A DNA stretch of 29,587 nucleotides from Desulfobacca acetoxidans (GCA_022736495.1 DZCR01000020.1:1-29587), one strand, 5' to 3'; shown: positions 1-8,499, numbered from the stretch's first letter. Notes: generated from the sequence alone by a model not told the origin. A program made the numbers and translations.

Positions 1-92
1 CGAGACTTCTCCAAGATAAGGGATCATACTGTAAAACTCAACCGGACATTTCAGGCGCTATGAAAACCGGACATCTGTATGTGCTATTGACA
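1..92 (-). mobile_element. Probable terminus of an insertion sequence (IS21-like), partial
   Basis: Two exact copies of AACCGGACAT lie at 40-49 and 65-74, in direct orientation 25 bp apart. Read on the minus strand, the segment starts with TGTCAATAGCACATAC at about position 92 and the repeats read ATGTCCGGTT. Multiple short direct repeats just inside a TG...CA end are a known trait of IS21-family termini. A minus-strand ATG at 27-25 opens a frame that runs off the left edge and could be the start of the transposase. Only the end is present, so the family is a guess; the segment could also be an ordinary upstream regulatory region with a repeated operator. Confidence 0.4.
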
Positions 93-109
93 TAATCGCT
101 AGCAAGACC

Positions 110-140
110 TTGACAAAGGGCGGCAGAAATGGTTTATACA
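110..140 (+). promoter_or_regulatory. Sigma-70-type promoter for the rpmH cluster
   Basis: A perfect -35 hexamer TTGACA lies at 110-115. A -10-like TTATAC/TATACA lies at 134-140, giving a spacer of 18-19 bp. It sits 36 bp upstream of the rpmH start codon and just inside from the putative insertion-sequence end, so it is the likely main promoter of the ribosomal protein/RNase P cluster. Confidence 0.55.
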
Positions 141-175
141 ATGTTTGGAATAAGTTCTGAGATAAGGAAGACGAA

Positions 176-313
176 ATGTCAAAACGCACCTATCAACCGC
201 ATAATGTGCGCCGGGCCCGCACCCACGGGTTTTTGGAACGGATGAGCACTCGTGCCGGGCGCCAGGTTATCAAGCGCCGCCGGGCCAAAGGCCGGAAACG
301 TCTTTCAGTCTGA
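176..313 (+). CDS. rpmH: 50S ribosomal protein L34
   Basis: This 45-residue, very basic protein is L34 of the large ribosomal subunit. It begins [20 protein letters not shown] and carries the hallmark RTYQP start, the HGF motif, and the Arg/Lys-rich second half ([13 protein letters not shown]). The length is normal for the family. The ATG is preceded by AAGGAAG at 163-169, a good ribosome-binding site. It is too short for routine ORF cut-offs. It heads the conserved order rpmH-rnpA-yidD-yidC, so ribosome assembly, tRNA maturation and membrane insertion genes are probably co-transcribed from the promoter at 110-140. Confidence 0.97.
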   Translation: MSKRTYQPHNVRRARTHGFLERMSTRAGRQVIKRRRAKGRKRLSV

Positions 314-354
314 GGTGGGGAGTTCCTGAGCCTCATCCCTGATGCCAACCGCCG

Positions 355-741
355 GTGCTCCGCCACTGTCCTGACCCCAACCTTAGAGGGGCCGCCCGGT
401 TCACCAAGGCAGAGCGGCTCCGCCATCGCCGAGACTACCTGCGGGTTCAGGCCCAAGGTAAGCGGTTATACACGCGCCATTTCGGCGTGACCCTGGCGCC
501 CCCGGCTGCAGAAGGTCCCCGGCTGGGGCTGGTCGTGACCAAGCGCCTGGGGAAAGCGGTGCAGCGCAATCGGGTAAAACGCCTGCTCCGGGAATTTTTT
601 CGCCGCCATCACACGCAATTGCCCGCCGTTGACCTGGTCATCATGGCCAAGAAAGGGGCTGCCGCGTTGGGGTACTATCAAGTTGAAGAGGAGTTGGGCC
701 GGCTGTTGCTGGCCCGGGCCCGAAAGATAACCCATGACTAA
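355..741 (+). CDS. rnpA: Ribonuclease P protein component
   Basis: RnpA is the small basic protein that binds the RNase P RNA and helps cleave 5' leaders from precursor tRNAs. The 128-residue product has the expected FTKAERLRHRRDYLRVQAQGK segment (about residues 16-36) and the family signature KAVQRNRVKRLLREFFR (about residues 67-83), the basic RNR helix that contacts RNA. The first usable start after an in-frame stop is GTG at 355; there is no clear ribosome-binding site, so translation may depend on rpmH, which ends 41 bp upstream. The 3' end overlaps yidD by 8 bp, which is the usual arrangement. Confidence 0.93.
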   Translation: MLRHCPDPNLRGAARFTKAERLRHRRDYLRVQAQGKRLYTRHFGVTLAPPAAEGPRLGLVVTKRLGKAVQRNRVKRLLREFFRRHHTQLPAVDLVIMAKKGAAALGYYQVEEELGRLLLARARKITHD

Positions 742-943
742 AGTGGCCCTCTTTATAATCCGTGTGTATCAGGTGCTGATCTCACCCCTGTTTCCCAGCT
801 GCTGCCGGTTTGCGCCCACGTGTTCCCAGTATGCCGCTGAGGCGCTGTGCCGTCATGGCTTCTGGCGCGGCCTCGGGTTGACTATCCGGCGCCTTTGTCG
901 TTGCCACCCCTTCCATCCTGGCGGGTGGGACCCGGTACCTTAG
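734..943 (+). CDS. yidD: Membrane protein insertion efficiency factor YidD
   Basis: YidD is a small membrane-associated protein that assists YidC-dependent insertion of inner-membrane proteins. The 69-residue product has the family core: an amphipathic N-terminus (VALFIIRVYQVLISPLFP), the cysteine-rich CCRFAPTCSQYAAEAL segment at about residues 23-38, and RCHPFHPGGWDPVP at the C-terminus. The length is typical. Its ATG overlaps the end of rnpA, and yidC starts 8 bp after its stop, pointing to translational coupling across the three genes. Confidence 0.95.
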   Translation: MTKVALFIIRVYQVLISPLFPSCCRFAPTCSQYAAEALCRHGFWRGLGLTIRRLCRCHPFHPGGWDPVP

Positions 944-951
944 GAGTCTCT

Positions 952-2643
952 ATGGAAAAACGGGCCTTGATTGCCTTGGCCTTAAGTTTCGTGGTGTTTA
1001 TGGCCTTCATCTTTTTTGGGGAGAAGATGAAAAGCCCTGTGCCGCCCGCGCCCCAAACCCAGACCGAGGCCAAACCTGCAGCCCCGGCCCCAGCGCCGCC
1101 CCAGGCGGCGGCGCGACCCGCGCCCCCGGCGCCTGAGCCGGTACGGCCGCCCACCGCCCGGCCCGCCAAGGACGTGGTGGTGGACACCCCCTTATACCGG
1201 GCGGTATTTACCGAATTGGGGGGCCGGCTCAAGAGCTTCCAGTTAAAGAGATACAAGGACCGCATGCCCTTTGAGCCCATCTATCAATTTAAACTGGGGC
1301 CCGTGGGGTTCGAATTAGAGCGCTATTTGAACCCGGAAGTGGCGAAGAACGCCGCCAAGGAGTTGGTCCGGGAGGGCGGCGCCAACGAGTTGCCCCTGAC
1401 CGTGAGTTGGGAAAGCAAAACCCTCAATGTGGCAGGGATGGGACTGTGTGAGGCCTCCACCTCCGGCCTGAGCCTCAAAGACGGCGGCAAGGGCACCCTG
1501 AAATTTACCTGCGTCAGCTCCGAGGGTCTGACCTTCGTCAAGACCTTCACCTTCAAGGCTGACAGCTATGGCTTCGACCTGGCAGTCCAGGTGACTAATC
1601 ATACGAAACAACCCCTGGAAGGCCAGCTCAATCTGGACCTGAGCGAAAATTTCGCCGGGGAGGAAGCCAGCCGCTTCCATTTTCTCGGCTTCAACGGTTC
1701 CATCAACAATAAGTTGGAAGACATCAAGAGCGAGGGCCTCAAGGAACCCAAGACTTTTACCGGCAAAGTGGAGTGGGCCGGGCTGGATGAAGGCTACTTC
1801 ATGACCACCGTGGTCCCCGAATCCGCCAAGGCCTGGGTGACCCTGTCCGAACCCCCGAAGGCGCCCATGGTGGTCAGTCTCAGGACTCCGGTGGAGTCTC
1901 TGGCGCCGGGGCAGGCGGCCCAATTTTCCTACCTGCTCTATTTCGGCCCGAAAAACCTGGACGATCTCAAGCCGTTGGGGCTGGAGCGGTCGGTCAACTT
2001 CGGTTGGTTCGACTTCGTGGGCAAACCATTCCTGACCTTTTTGAACTGGCTGTACCGCTACACCCATAATTATGGCTGGGCCATTGTCATCCTGACCATC
2101 CTGCTCCGGATCGTCTTCTGGTATCCCAACCACAAGAGCTACAAGTCCATGAAGGACATGCAGAAGCTCCAACCCAAGGTGGCCAAAATCCGGGAAAAGT
2201 ATAAAGATGACAAAGAATCCATGAATAAGGAACTCATGGCCTTGTACCGCACCTTCAAGGTTAACCCCATGGCGGGGTGCCTGCCCATGGTGCTGCAACT
2301 GCCGGTGTTCATCGCTCTTTACAACGTCCTGGGGTATTCCATCGAACTGCGTCATGCTCCATTTATTCCCACGCTGCCGTTTACTAACATCGTCTGGCTG
2401 GCCGACCTGTCCGCCAAGGACCCTTTACTCATCACCCCCCTGATCATGGGGGCCACCATGTTCATCCAGCAGAAAATGACGCCCTCCGCCGGCGACCCCA
2501 CCCAGGCCAAGATGATGATGTTTCTGCCGGTGATTTTTACGTTCATGTTTCTCAATTTCGCCTCGGGTCTGGTGGTCTATTGGCTGGTGAATAACGTTTT
2601 GTCCATCGCTCAGCAGTACTATACCAATAAGTACCTTACGTAG
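952..2643 (+). CDS. yidC: Membrane protein insertase YidC (Gram-negative type)
   Basis: YidC inserts and folds inner-membrane proteins alone or with SecYEG. The 563-residue product has an N-terminal membrane segment (about residues 5-22), a Pro/Ala-rich linker (about 28-75), a large periplasmic P1 beta domain (about 80-345), and the conserved C-terminal insertase core with several membrane helices, including NPMAGCLPMVLQLPVFIALY and a final VVYWLVNNVLSIAQQYY helix. The P1 domain marks it as Gram-negative. I chose ATG 952 because AGGAG lies at 942-946 and the first residues MEKRALIALAL match the family; an upstream in-frame start at 847 would lie inside yidD. Confidence 0.96.
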   Translation: MEKRALIALALSFVVFMAFIFFGEKMKSPVPPAPQTQTEAKPAAPAPAPPQAAARPAPPAPEPVRPPTARPAKDVVVDTPLYRAVFTELGGRLKSFQLKRYKDRMPFEPIYQFKLGPVGFELERYLNPEVAKNAAKELVREGGANELPLTVSWESKTLNVAGMGLCEASTSGLSLKDGGKGTLKFTCVSSEGLTFVKTFTFKADSYGFDLAVQVTNHTKQPLEGQLNLDLSENFAGEEASRFHFLGFNGSINNKLEDIKSEGLKEPKTFTGKVEWAGLDEGYFMTTVVPESAKAWVTLSEPPKAPMVVSLRTPVESLAPGQAAQFSYLLYFGPKNLDDLKPLGLERSVNFGWFDFVGKPFLTFLNWLYRYTHNYGWAIVILTILLRIVFWYPNHKSYKSMKDMQKLQPKVAKIREKYKDDKESMNKELMALYRTFKVNPMAGCLPMVLQLPVFIALYNVLGYSIELRHAPFIPTLPFTNIVWLADLSAKDPLLITPLIMGATMFIQQKMTPSAGDPTQAKMMMFLPVIFTFMFLNFASGLVVYWLVNNVLSIAQQYYTNKYLT

Positions 2644-2661
2644 GTCTCAGGGGAAGTGTTG

Positions 2662-3327
2662 ATGGATTTCTTGGAGTTTGAAGGCAAAACCACTGAAGAG
2701 GCCGTCGAAAGCGCCTGCGCCCATTTTCAAGTTCCTTCTGAGGAGTTGGAGATAGAAATTCTGTCGGTGGGGTCTCCCGGGATTTTTGGTCTGGGAGGCA
2801 AAAAGGCCAGGATTCGCGCCGCCCAACGGCAAGAGCCGGAGGAGGATCTGCTGCCCCGGGCCCGGGAAATCCTGGAGCAGGTGCTGCTGAAGATGCAAGA
2901 GTCGGCTACGGTGAGCGCCATTCAGGAAGAAGACCGGATCAGTCTGCTCATAGCCACCGACGACGCGGGTTTGCTCATCGGCAAACAGGGCCAGACCCTG
3001 GACGCCCTGCAATATCTCGTCACCAAAATGCTGGCCAAGCAGACCCGGAGAAAGGTCAGGGTCACCATTGACGTGGAGGCCTATCGGGCTCGGCACAACG
3101 AGGCTTTGACCCTGCTGGCCCAAAAGTATGGCGAGAAGGCCAAACGCAGCGGCAAGCCCGTCAGCCTGAATCCCATGAATCCTTATGATCGCCGCATCGT
3201 GCACATGGCCCTTCAGGGCGATAAGGACCTGAAAACCATCAGCCGGGGCGAAGGTCTCTATAAAAAGGTGGTTATTTCACCGACCAGGAAGAAAGAAAGT
3301 CAGGAGGATACCGGCGGCCCGGCATGA
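2662..3327 (+). CDS. jag: Jag/KhpB family RNA-binding protein (Jag-N, KH, R3H)
   Basis: This cytoplasmic RNA-binding protein of the Jag/KhpB (SpoIIIJ-associated) family usually sits directly after yidC. It has 221 residues: a Jag-N domain (MDFLEFEGKTTEEAVESA), a KH domain with the GxxG loop in LLIGKQGQTLDALQ, and an R3H domain with YDRRIVHMAL (R...H) near residues 171-182. GTG at 2656 is also in frame, but the AGGGGAAG at 2648-2655 spaces correctly only for ATG 2662. Its stop overlaps the mnmE start (ATGA). Its exact role is unclear in most bacteria; it has been linked to RNA regulation and cell-envelope growth. Confidence 0.92.
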   Translation: MDFLEFEGKTTEEAVESACAHFQVPSEELEIEILSVGSPGIFGLGGKKARIRAAQRQEPEEDLLPRAREILEQVLLKMQESATVSAIQEEDRISLLIATDDAGLLIGKQGQTLDALQYLVTKMLAKQTRRKVRVTIDVEAYRARHNEALTLLAQKYGEKAKRSGKPVSLNPMNPYDRRIVHMALQGDKDLKTISRGEGLYKKVVISPTRKKESQEDTGGPA

Positions 3328-4718
3328 CCTCACCTGACGCGGCCGATACCATCGCGGCTATCTCCACCCCCTTGGGCGAGGCGGGAATCGGCATCGTCCG
3401 ACTCAGCGGCCCGCTTGCCGGCGCCATCGCCCGCCGCCTCTTCCGCCCCCATCAGCCCCGCCAATCGTGGCGGTCCCACCGGCTCTCTCTGGGCCACATC
3501 GTCGACTCCGAAGGGAAAATCATTGATGAGGTGCTCCTGGCCTTCATGCGGGCGCCTCATACCTATACCCGGGAAGACGTGGTGGAAATCAACTGCCATT
3601 CGGGCTATGGGGTCTTACGTCGCATCTTGGACCTGGCCCTAGCCCACGGGGCGCGGCTGGCCCGGCCGGGAGAATTTACCTTACGCGCCTTCCTGTCCGG
3701 GCGCCTTGATCTGACCCAGGCGGAAGCAGTTCTGGAGGTCATTTCCGCCCGGACCGCGACCTATGTGCAGGTGGCCGCCGAACACCTGCGCGGCAACCTG
3801 GGGCAAACGTTGCGCCAGGTGCGGCAGGATCTTCTGGATATCGCCGCCCGGGTGGAGGCCGCTCTGGACTTCCCCGAAGAAGCCGGGGAGTTATCCCCTG
3901 ACCCTATCCAGGCTGCCATTGAGGTGCAGACAAAATCGCTGCAATCCCTGGCCGACACCTATGAAGCCGGACGTCTGCTTAAGGAAGGGCTGTTGGTGGT
4001 CATCGCCGGGCGGCCCAACGTGGGCAAATCCAGTCTGCTGAACCGCCTCCTGGACATGGAGCGGGCCATCGTCACTGATATCCCCGGCACTACCCGGGAT
4101 TTGGTGGAGGAGTGCCTGACCTTGGGAGGCGTGGTGGTGCGGTTCAGCGATACCGCGGGCTTACGCCCCGCCCATGACCGGGTGGAGGAGCTGGGGATCG
4201 AACGCACCCGTCAGCGGCTGCGGCAGGCAGACCTGGTCCTGTATCTGGTGGATCACAGCGTTTCCCTCGGGCCCGAGGACGAGGGCGTCCTGAAGGAACT
4301 GGCAGCGCATCGCGGCCTGGTAGTCATCAACAAGATTGACCTGGCCCCGGAGCTTGCCGAGGTTGAGTTGTCTCGCCTCACCTCCTGGCCCTTATTAAAA
4401 ATTTCGGCCCGGACCGGCGAGGGCATCCCGGCTTTAAAGAACGCAATTGTGGCCCGGGCCTTGGGCGGCGGTCTCAAGGCGCAGGGGCAGATGATCACCC
4501 AAGCCCGCCACCATCAACATCTCGGGCACTGTCTGGGCTACCTCGGCCAGGCCAAGGAGTTGCTGCTCCCTGATGGAAATAAAGGAAGCGAGCCTTCCTG
4601 GGAACTGGTGGCCCTGGAACTCGCTGCCGCCATTCGGGAATTGGGAGAGATTACCGGTGATGAAGTGGGGGAGGCCATCTTAGACCGCATTTTCGGCCAG
4701 TTTTGCTTGGGGAAATGA
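3324..4718 (+). CDS. mnmE: tRNA uridine-5-carboxymethylaminomethyl(34) synthesis GTPase MnmE
   Basis: MnmE (TrmE) works with MnmG to modify the wobble uridine of several tRNAs, using GTP and a folate cofactor. The 464-residue product has the N-terminal folate-binding domain (TIAAISTPLGEAGIGIVRLSG), an inserted GTPase with G1 GRPNVGKSS (about 229-237), G3 DTAGLR (about 276) and G4 NKID (about 336), and the C-terminal Cys motif FCLGK at the very end. Length and motifs are all standard. The start overlaps jag by 4 bp. MnmG is not in this window. Confidence 0.97.
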   Translation: MTSPDAADTIAAISTPLGEAGIGIVRLSGPLAGAIARRLFRPHQPRQSWRSHRLSLGHIVDSEGKIIDEVLLAFMRAPHTYTREDVVEINCHSGYGVLRRILDLALAHGARLARPGEFTLRAFLSGRLDLTQAEAVLEVISARTATYVQVAAEHLRGNLGQTLRQVRQDLLDIAARVEAALDFPEEAGELSPDPIQAAIEVQTKSLQSLADTYEAGRLLKEGLLVVIAGRPNVGKSSLLNRLLDMERAIVTDIPGTTRDLVEECLTLGGVVVRFSDTAGLRPAHDRVEELGIERTRQRLRQADLVLYLVDHSVSLGPEDEGVLKELAAHRGLVVINKIDLAPELAEVELSRLTSWPLLKISARTGEGIPALKNAIVARALGGGLKAQGQMITQARHHQHLGHCLGYLGQAKELLLPDGNKGSEPSWELVALELAAAIRELGEITGDEVGEAILDRIFGQFCLGK

Positions 4719-4765
4719 ATTGGCGGACCTCAGCAAAGCTTGGAGACGAGGACAACGGGTGGCGT

Positions 4766-4849
4766 CGCCGCCCTGGGCGGCGTATGGGCTGGACACCCGA
4801 GGGCGGGTGTCCCACAGGTATGAATAAACTTTTCGGGGCAGTAGCTTGA
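4766..4849 (+). promoter_or_regulatory. Hairpin-rich leader with a 9-codon mini-ORF before rsmG
   Basis: The 127-bp gap before rsmG holds two strong hairpins: CGCCGCCC/GGGCGGCG at 4766-4782 and GGACACCC/GGGTGTCC (8 bp perfect, 6-nt loop) at 4791-4812. An ATG at 4820 starts a 9-codon frame (MNKLFGAVA) whose TGA at 4847-4849 overlaps the TTG start of rsmG. Attenuation or coupling is possible. No T-run follows either hairpin, so a strong intrinsic terminator is not indicated. Confidence 0.3.
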
Positions 4850-5538
4850 AAACGCGGCAAAGCAAAGCGCCAAACCCTCAAGAGATCGAGCCCCTGTCCC
4901 TCCTGGCGGAGGGCGTTGCGGCCCTGGGTCTGAAACTGCCTCCCGCCACGTTGGAGCACTTACAAATTTATCTGGCAGAGCTCCAAATCTGGAACGGGCG
5001 GACCAATTTAACCGGTCTGAAAAACCCCCGGGACATGGTCATCAAGCACTTCCTGGACTCCCTGGCGGTATTGCGGTTTGTGGGCCGGGCCGCGTCTTTG
5101 ATTGACCTGGGCAGCGGCGCCGGTTTTCCTGGCTTGGTCCTGAAGCTGGCTCGCCCCGCACTGAAACTGACCCTGGTGGAGTCCCGCCAGAAAAAAGCCG
5201 CATTTCTGGAGTATCTAATCTCTCGCCTCCAGGTGACTGGCGCCGAAGTGGTCCAGACTCATCTCACTCCCTCCCTGGCCCGAACCTGGGAGCCGAAAGT
5301 GGCCACCGTGGTCTCCCGGGCCGCGTTTTTACTTCCCCGGTTGCTGGAGCTGGCCGCGCCGTTGCTGGCCCCCGGCGGCCTGCTGCTAGCCCTCAAAGGC
5401 GTGCATTTGCCGGGCCTTGAAATGGAAACCGCCGGGTCCGCCGGCGCGCTTTTAGGTCTGGGTCCCCTGGAACAGCATAAATATTACCTCCCTATCAGCG
5501 GCGAGCCCCGGCTCCTGGTGAGGTGCCGTAAACTGTGA
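4846..5538 (+). CDS. rsmG: 16S rRNA (guanine(527)-N(7))-methyltransferase RsmG
   Basis: RsmG (GidB) methylates G527 of 16S rRNA at N7 using S-adenosylmethionine. The 230-residue product carries the family features: LQIWNGRTNLTGLKNP (about residues 46-61), VIKHFLDSLAVL, the SAM-binding loop DLGSGAGFPGLVL (about 87-99), and VESRQKKAAFLEYL. The frame is closed by an in-frame stop at 4825, so TTG 4846 is the first possible start, with a weak GGGGCAG upstream. It ends the housekeeping cluster. In many bacteria parA/parB follow; here they do not. Confidence 0.92.
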   Translation: MKTRQSKAPNPQEIEPLSLLAEGVAALGLKLPPATLEHLQIYLAELQIWNGRTNLTGLKNPRDMVIKHFLDSLAVLRFVGRAASLIDLGSGAGFPGLVLKLARPALKLTLVESRQKKAAFLEYLISRLQVTGAEVVQTHLTPSLARTWEPKVATVVSRAAFLLPRLLELAAPLLAPGGLLLALKGVHLPGLEMETAGSAGALLGLGPLEQHKYYLPISGEPRLLVRCRKL

Positions 5539-5701
5539 GGCAAGCCGGCCTGGAATATGTTAATATAAATGGGCTTCAGCCATCGAAACATCGCATTCAT
5601 CCTCTTGGTTGTTAAGGGGAACAGGGTATGTCCGGTGCGGTCGTCGATCCAAGGTCTGGCTGACTGCTCAAAGCCGGCGCTGACCCCTAAAGCGAAACCT
5701 T

Positions 5702-7291
5702 ATGTCCTTCGTCTCCTGGCAGTATTTCATTTTCCTGCCTCTCGTCATCGTTTCCTACTGGCTCCTGCCGGTCAGGCGGCGGTTGCTCTTGTTGTTGGCC
5801 GCCAGCTATTTCTTCTATGCCTGCTGGGATGCAAGGTTTCTGGCCCTGGTGCTGGCCACCACGGTCATCGATTACAACTGCGGCCTGAGCATCGCCGGGC
5901 AGAAAAAAGCCGCTTGGCAGGTTCTGGGCTTCTCCCTCTTGCCGGCCGCTTGGTTACTGGGTTGCTATTTTTGGCTCCCCGGGTCGCACATCTCCCTGGC
6001 GCTTTTGGCGATCAGCGCTGGCATGGGCCTGGCTTTTTTCGGGGCCCATGAAGCCCTCGGACTCCTTGCCGGGGACAAGCGCCCCAAATATTACCTGATT
6101 CTCAGCGTAGTGTTTTGTCTGACAATCCTGGGGTTCTTCAAGTACTTCAATTTCTTTACCGATTCCTTCAAGTCGCTGATGGGGGTGATCGGCTTTACCG
6201 CCGATCTGCCCCTGTTGAGAATCATCCTGCCCGTGGGCATCTCCTTTTATACTTTCCAATCCCTGGGCTACGTCATCGATATCTACCGCGGCCAGGGTCC
6301 GGCGTGCTCGGATTTGCTCACTTTTGCCACCTTTGACGCCTTTTTTCCCCAAATGGTGTCGGGGCCCATCGAACGGGGCAAGAATCTCATCCCCCAACTG
6401 GAACAGGGGGCCAGTTTTCGGAATTCCCACCTCCAGGATGGTTTGCGCTTGATGCTGGTGGGGTTCTTTAAGAAACTTTTCGTGGCGGATAACTGCGCCA
6501 TCCTGGCCAACTACGCCTTTGACCCCAAGACCAGTCTCAACGGCTACTGGGCAGTGATCGGGGTGGTGGCCTTCGCCTTCCAGATTTACAGTGATTTTTC
6601 CGGTTACACCGACATTGCCCGGGGGTCCGCCAAGCTGCTGGGGATCGACCTCATGGAGAACTTCCGGTTTCCCTATTTTTCCCGCACCCCCTCTGAATTT
6701 TGGAGTCGGTGGCACATTTCGCTGTCCACCTGGTTTCGGGATTACCTGTACATCCCCTTGGGCGGCAATCGGGGCACGCAGTGGGACACCCTGCGGAATC
6801 TGGCCATCGTCATGCTCCTGGCCGGCCTCTGGCATGGCGCCAACTGGGTCTTCGTCCTCTGGGGGGCGTATCATGTCGCCTTGCTTATCCTCTATCGGGT
6901 GGTGCCGCCGTTTGATCACATCATGGACAAAAAAGCCAAGGACGGGACCTGGACCTGGTGGGAGGTTGCCGCGGTCCCCCTGCTGTTCGTCTTGACCCTG
7001 GTGGGCTGGGCCATATTTCGCAGCCCCAGCGTGGCTTACCTGGGGACCTGGTTCCACGCCCTGGGCAACTGGCACACCGCGGCCGGACTGTCCTGGGAGT
7101 CATCCTCCATCTGGCTGCTGATCCACATTCTGCCTCTGATTCTGCTGCAAGTCCTCACCTGGAAATACCGGGATGAGGCCTCGCTGTCCCAGGTTCCCTG
7201 GCTGGCCCGGGCCCTGGTATATACCTTGATGATCTTGTTGATCGTCTCTTCCGGGGAGCAGGACAAAGAATTTATCTATTTTCAATTCTGA
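5702..7291 (+). CDS. MBOAT family O-acyltransferase (AlgI-like)
   Basis: This polytopic inner-membrane protein of the MBOAT family resembles AlgI, which passes acetyl groups across the membrane for O-acetylation of exported polysaccharides. It has 529 residues, many hydrophobic segments, the typical start FVSWQYFIFLPLVIVSYWLLP-like (first 23 residues), the family motif FPQMVSGPIERGKNLIPQ, the DFSGYTDIARG segment, and the likely catalytic His378 in LAGLWHGANWVF. The downstream gene overlaps its stop codon by one base (TGATG), so the two proteins are probably made together. The glycan substrate is unknown; alginate is not implied. The 163-bp gap upstream shows no clear gene. Confidence 0.88.
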   Translation: MSFVSWQYFIFLPLVIVSYWLLPVRRRLLLLLAASYFFYACWDARFLALVLATTVIDYNCGLSIAGQKKAAWQVLGFSLLPAAWLLGCYFWLPGSHISLALLAISAGMGLAFFGAHEALGLLAGDKRPKYYLILSVVFCLTILGFFKYFNFFTDSFKSLMGVIGFTADLPLLRIILPVGISFYTFQSLGYVIDIYRGQGPACSDLLTFATFDAFFPQMVSGPIERGKNLIPQLEQGASFRNSHLQDGLRLMLVGFFKKLFVADNCAILANYAFDPKTSLNGYWAVIGVVAFAFQIYSDFSGYTDIARGSAKLLGIDLMENFRFPYFSRTPSEFWSRWHISLSTWFRDYLYIPLGGNRGTQWDTLRNLAIVMLLAGLWHGANWVFVLWGAYHVALLILYRVVPPFDHIMDKKAKDGTWTWWEVAAVPLLFVLTLVGWAIFRSPSVAYLGTWFHALGNWHTAAGLSWESSSIWLLIHILPLILLQVLTWKYRDEASLSQVPWLARALVYTLMILLIVSSGEQDKEFIYFQF

Positions 7292-8367
7292 TGAAACGGT
7301 TGATCACTCCCGCCTGCCTTGTGGTTATCTGCCTGTTGGTCCTGGCAGAGGTGGGGGCGCGCCTGTTTTTTGCCAATGATATCTCCGGGCGTTTTGACTA
7401 CGGCTACAATCCCCAAGCCGGGTTCGACGAGCACCAAGACGGCACCGTGGAACTCTTCCGAGCCGGTGGGCGCCGCTTTTATCCCCAAACCTTTCAGCGC
7501 CAGCGGCCCCCGGGAGTGTTTCGCATTTTTACGGTGGGCGACTCCGTGCCCCGGGGCCCCAGTCTTAAGGGCGCCTATCCCTGGCTGCTGGGCCAGGAAG
7601 TGCGGCAGCATGGCATCCAGGCTGAATCCATCAACCTGGCGGTGCCGGGTTACGGGGCCCGCCGCTGCCGCATCGTGCTGACGAAGGCCCTGGAATATAG
7701 CCCTAGCCTCGTGATCCTGCACTTCGACGACTATAATAAGTGGGAGGATGAGCGGGAGTGGCGGCGCAGCCAGGAATTCCAGGGGTGGCACCCCCGCCAC
7801 TGGCTGATGAAGGTCTTTATTTTCCGGCGGCTCTATGAAGCCAAAATGGAAAAAGTCTTCTGGTCCCTGGTGCCCGAAGAGATCCGTCTGCAATACGCCG
7901 TCAACGACGCCGACGCCCAGGTGGCCGCGGGCGCCGACCCCAAGGAAGTCGCAGCCCGCATCAAGCTGGCCTATGACACCGCGGTGAAAAATGTGGCCAT
8001 GGTGCGGGCCCGGGGGATTCCCCTTATCCTCGTTACCCAATGCCGACTGGAGGAAGACGCCCACCAGCACCGGTACCTCACCGACCACGGACTGGACGCC
8101 CTGGGGGAATCCTTGGCGGGTCCGGGAGTCTACCATATCTCGATGAAGCAGGTGTTATCCGGGCAGGATCTCAAGCAGATTTTCGCCAACTTCAGCGGCC
8201 ACCTGCACCAGGAGGGCCATCAACTGCTGGCGCACGCCATCTTCGAGAAGATCGAGCAGGAACGGGCGGCCTTGGGATTGCCGGAGCCCCATGTCGCCAT
8301 GGCAGGGAAACCTCCGGAGGCCAAGACTGCTGCGCCACCCGCCCAACCCGCGCCCATCAAGCCGTAA
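7291..8367 (+). CDS. SGNH/GDSL-hydrolase-like protein, partner of the MBOAT acyltransferase
   Basis: The 358-residue product has an N-terminal signal anchor (residues 1-22), so its main part should be periplasmic. An SGNH-like fold is suggested by FTVGDSVPRG (nucleophile Ser85), by LAVPGYGARR (about 117-125), and by FDDYNKW with Asn149. The C-terminal block reads SGHLHQEGHQLLA (His306); the Asp usually three residues before this His in DxxH is a Gly here. Pairs of MBOAT and SGNH proteins acylate polysaccharides, the SGNH partner making the final transfer in the periplasm (compare AlgI with AlgJ/AlgX). The last 30 residues are Pro/Ala-rich. Function is inferred from family and context. Confidence 0.75.
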   Translation: MKRLITPACLVVICLLVLAEVGARLFFANDISGRFDYGYNPQAGFDEHQDGTVELFRAGGRRFYPQTFQRQRPPGVFRIFTVGDSVPRGPSLKGAYPWLLGQEVRQHGIQAESINLAVPGYGARRCRIVLTKALEYSPSLVILHFDDYNKWEDEREWRRSQEFQGWHPRHWLMKVFIFRRLYEAKMEKVFWSLVPEEIRLQYAVNDADAQVAAGADPKEVAARIKLAYDTAVKNVAMVRARGIPLILVTQCRLEEDAHQHRYLTDHGLDALGESLAGPGVYHISMKQVLSGQDLKQIFANFSGHLHQEGHQLLAHAIFEKIEQERAALGLPEPHVAMAGKPPEAKTAAPPAQPAPIKP

Positions 8368-8419
8368 TTCGACAGCCGGTTTTGCTGGCTCTCAAATAAG
8401 CGACAGAGCAGTATCCGGC

Positions 8420-8434
8420 GGACGCCCTGCGTCC
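8420..8434. other. GC-rich hairpin between convergent genes
   Basis: GGACGC (8420-8425) and GCGTCC (8429-8434) form a 6-bp stem with a CCT loop, in the 132-bp gap between two genes that end toward each other. It could help terminate transcription from either side, but no T-run follows. Confidence 0.25.
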
Positions 8435-8499
8435 GGCCGCAGTTAGGCGCTACCCTGGAAGCGGCTGACTCATTGCTCCCGGCTTGCTAAACAAAGAGA

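Noticed and set aside
847..951. Upstream extension of yidC to a start at 847
   Set aside because: It would lie inside yidD, and the extra residues look like a frame shadow; ATG 952 has a clear ribosome-binding site and matches the family N-terminus.
1315..2355. Long minus-strand open frame opposite yidC (346 codons)
   Set aside because: It is antisense to a well-recognised gene, with His/Gln-rich composition typical of frame shadows in GC-rich DNA.
5954..7075. Long minus-strand open frame opposite the MBOAT gene (373 codons)
   Set aside because: Gly/Gln/His-rich with no domain; it mirrors the membrane-protein coding strand.
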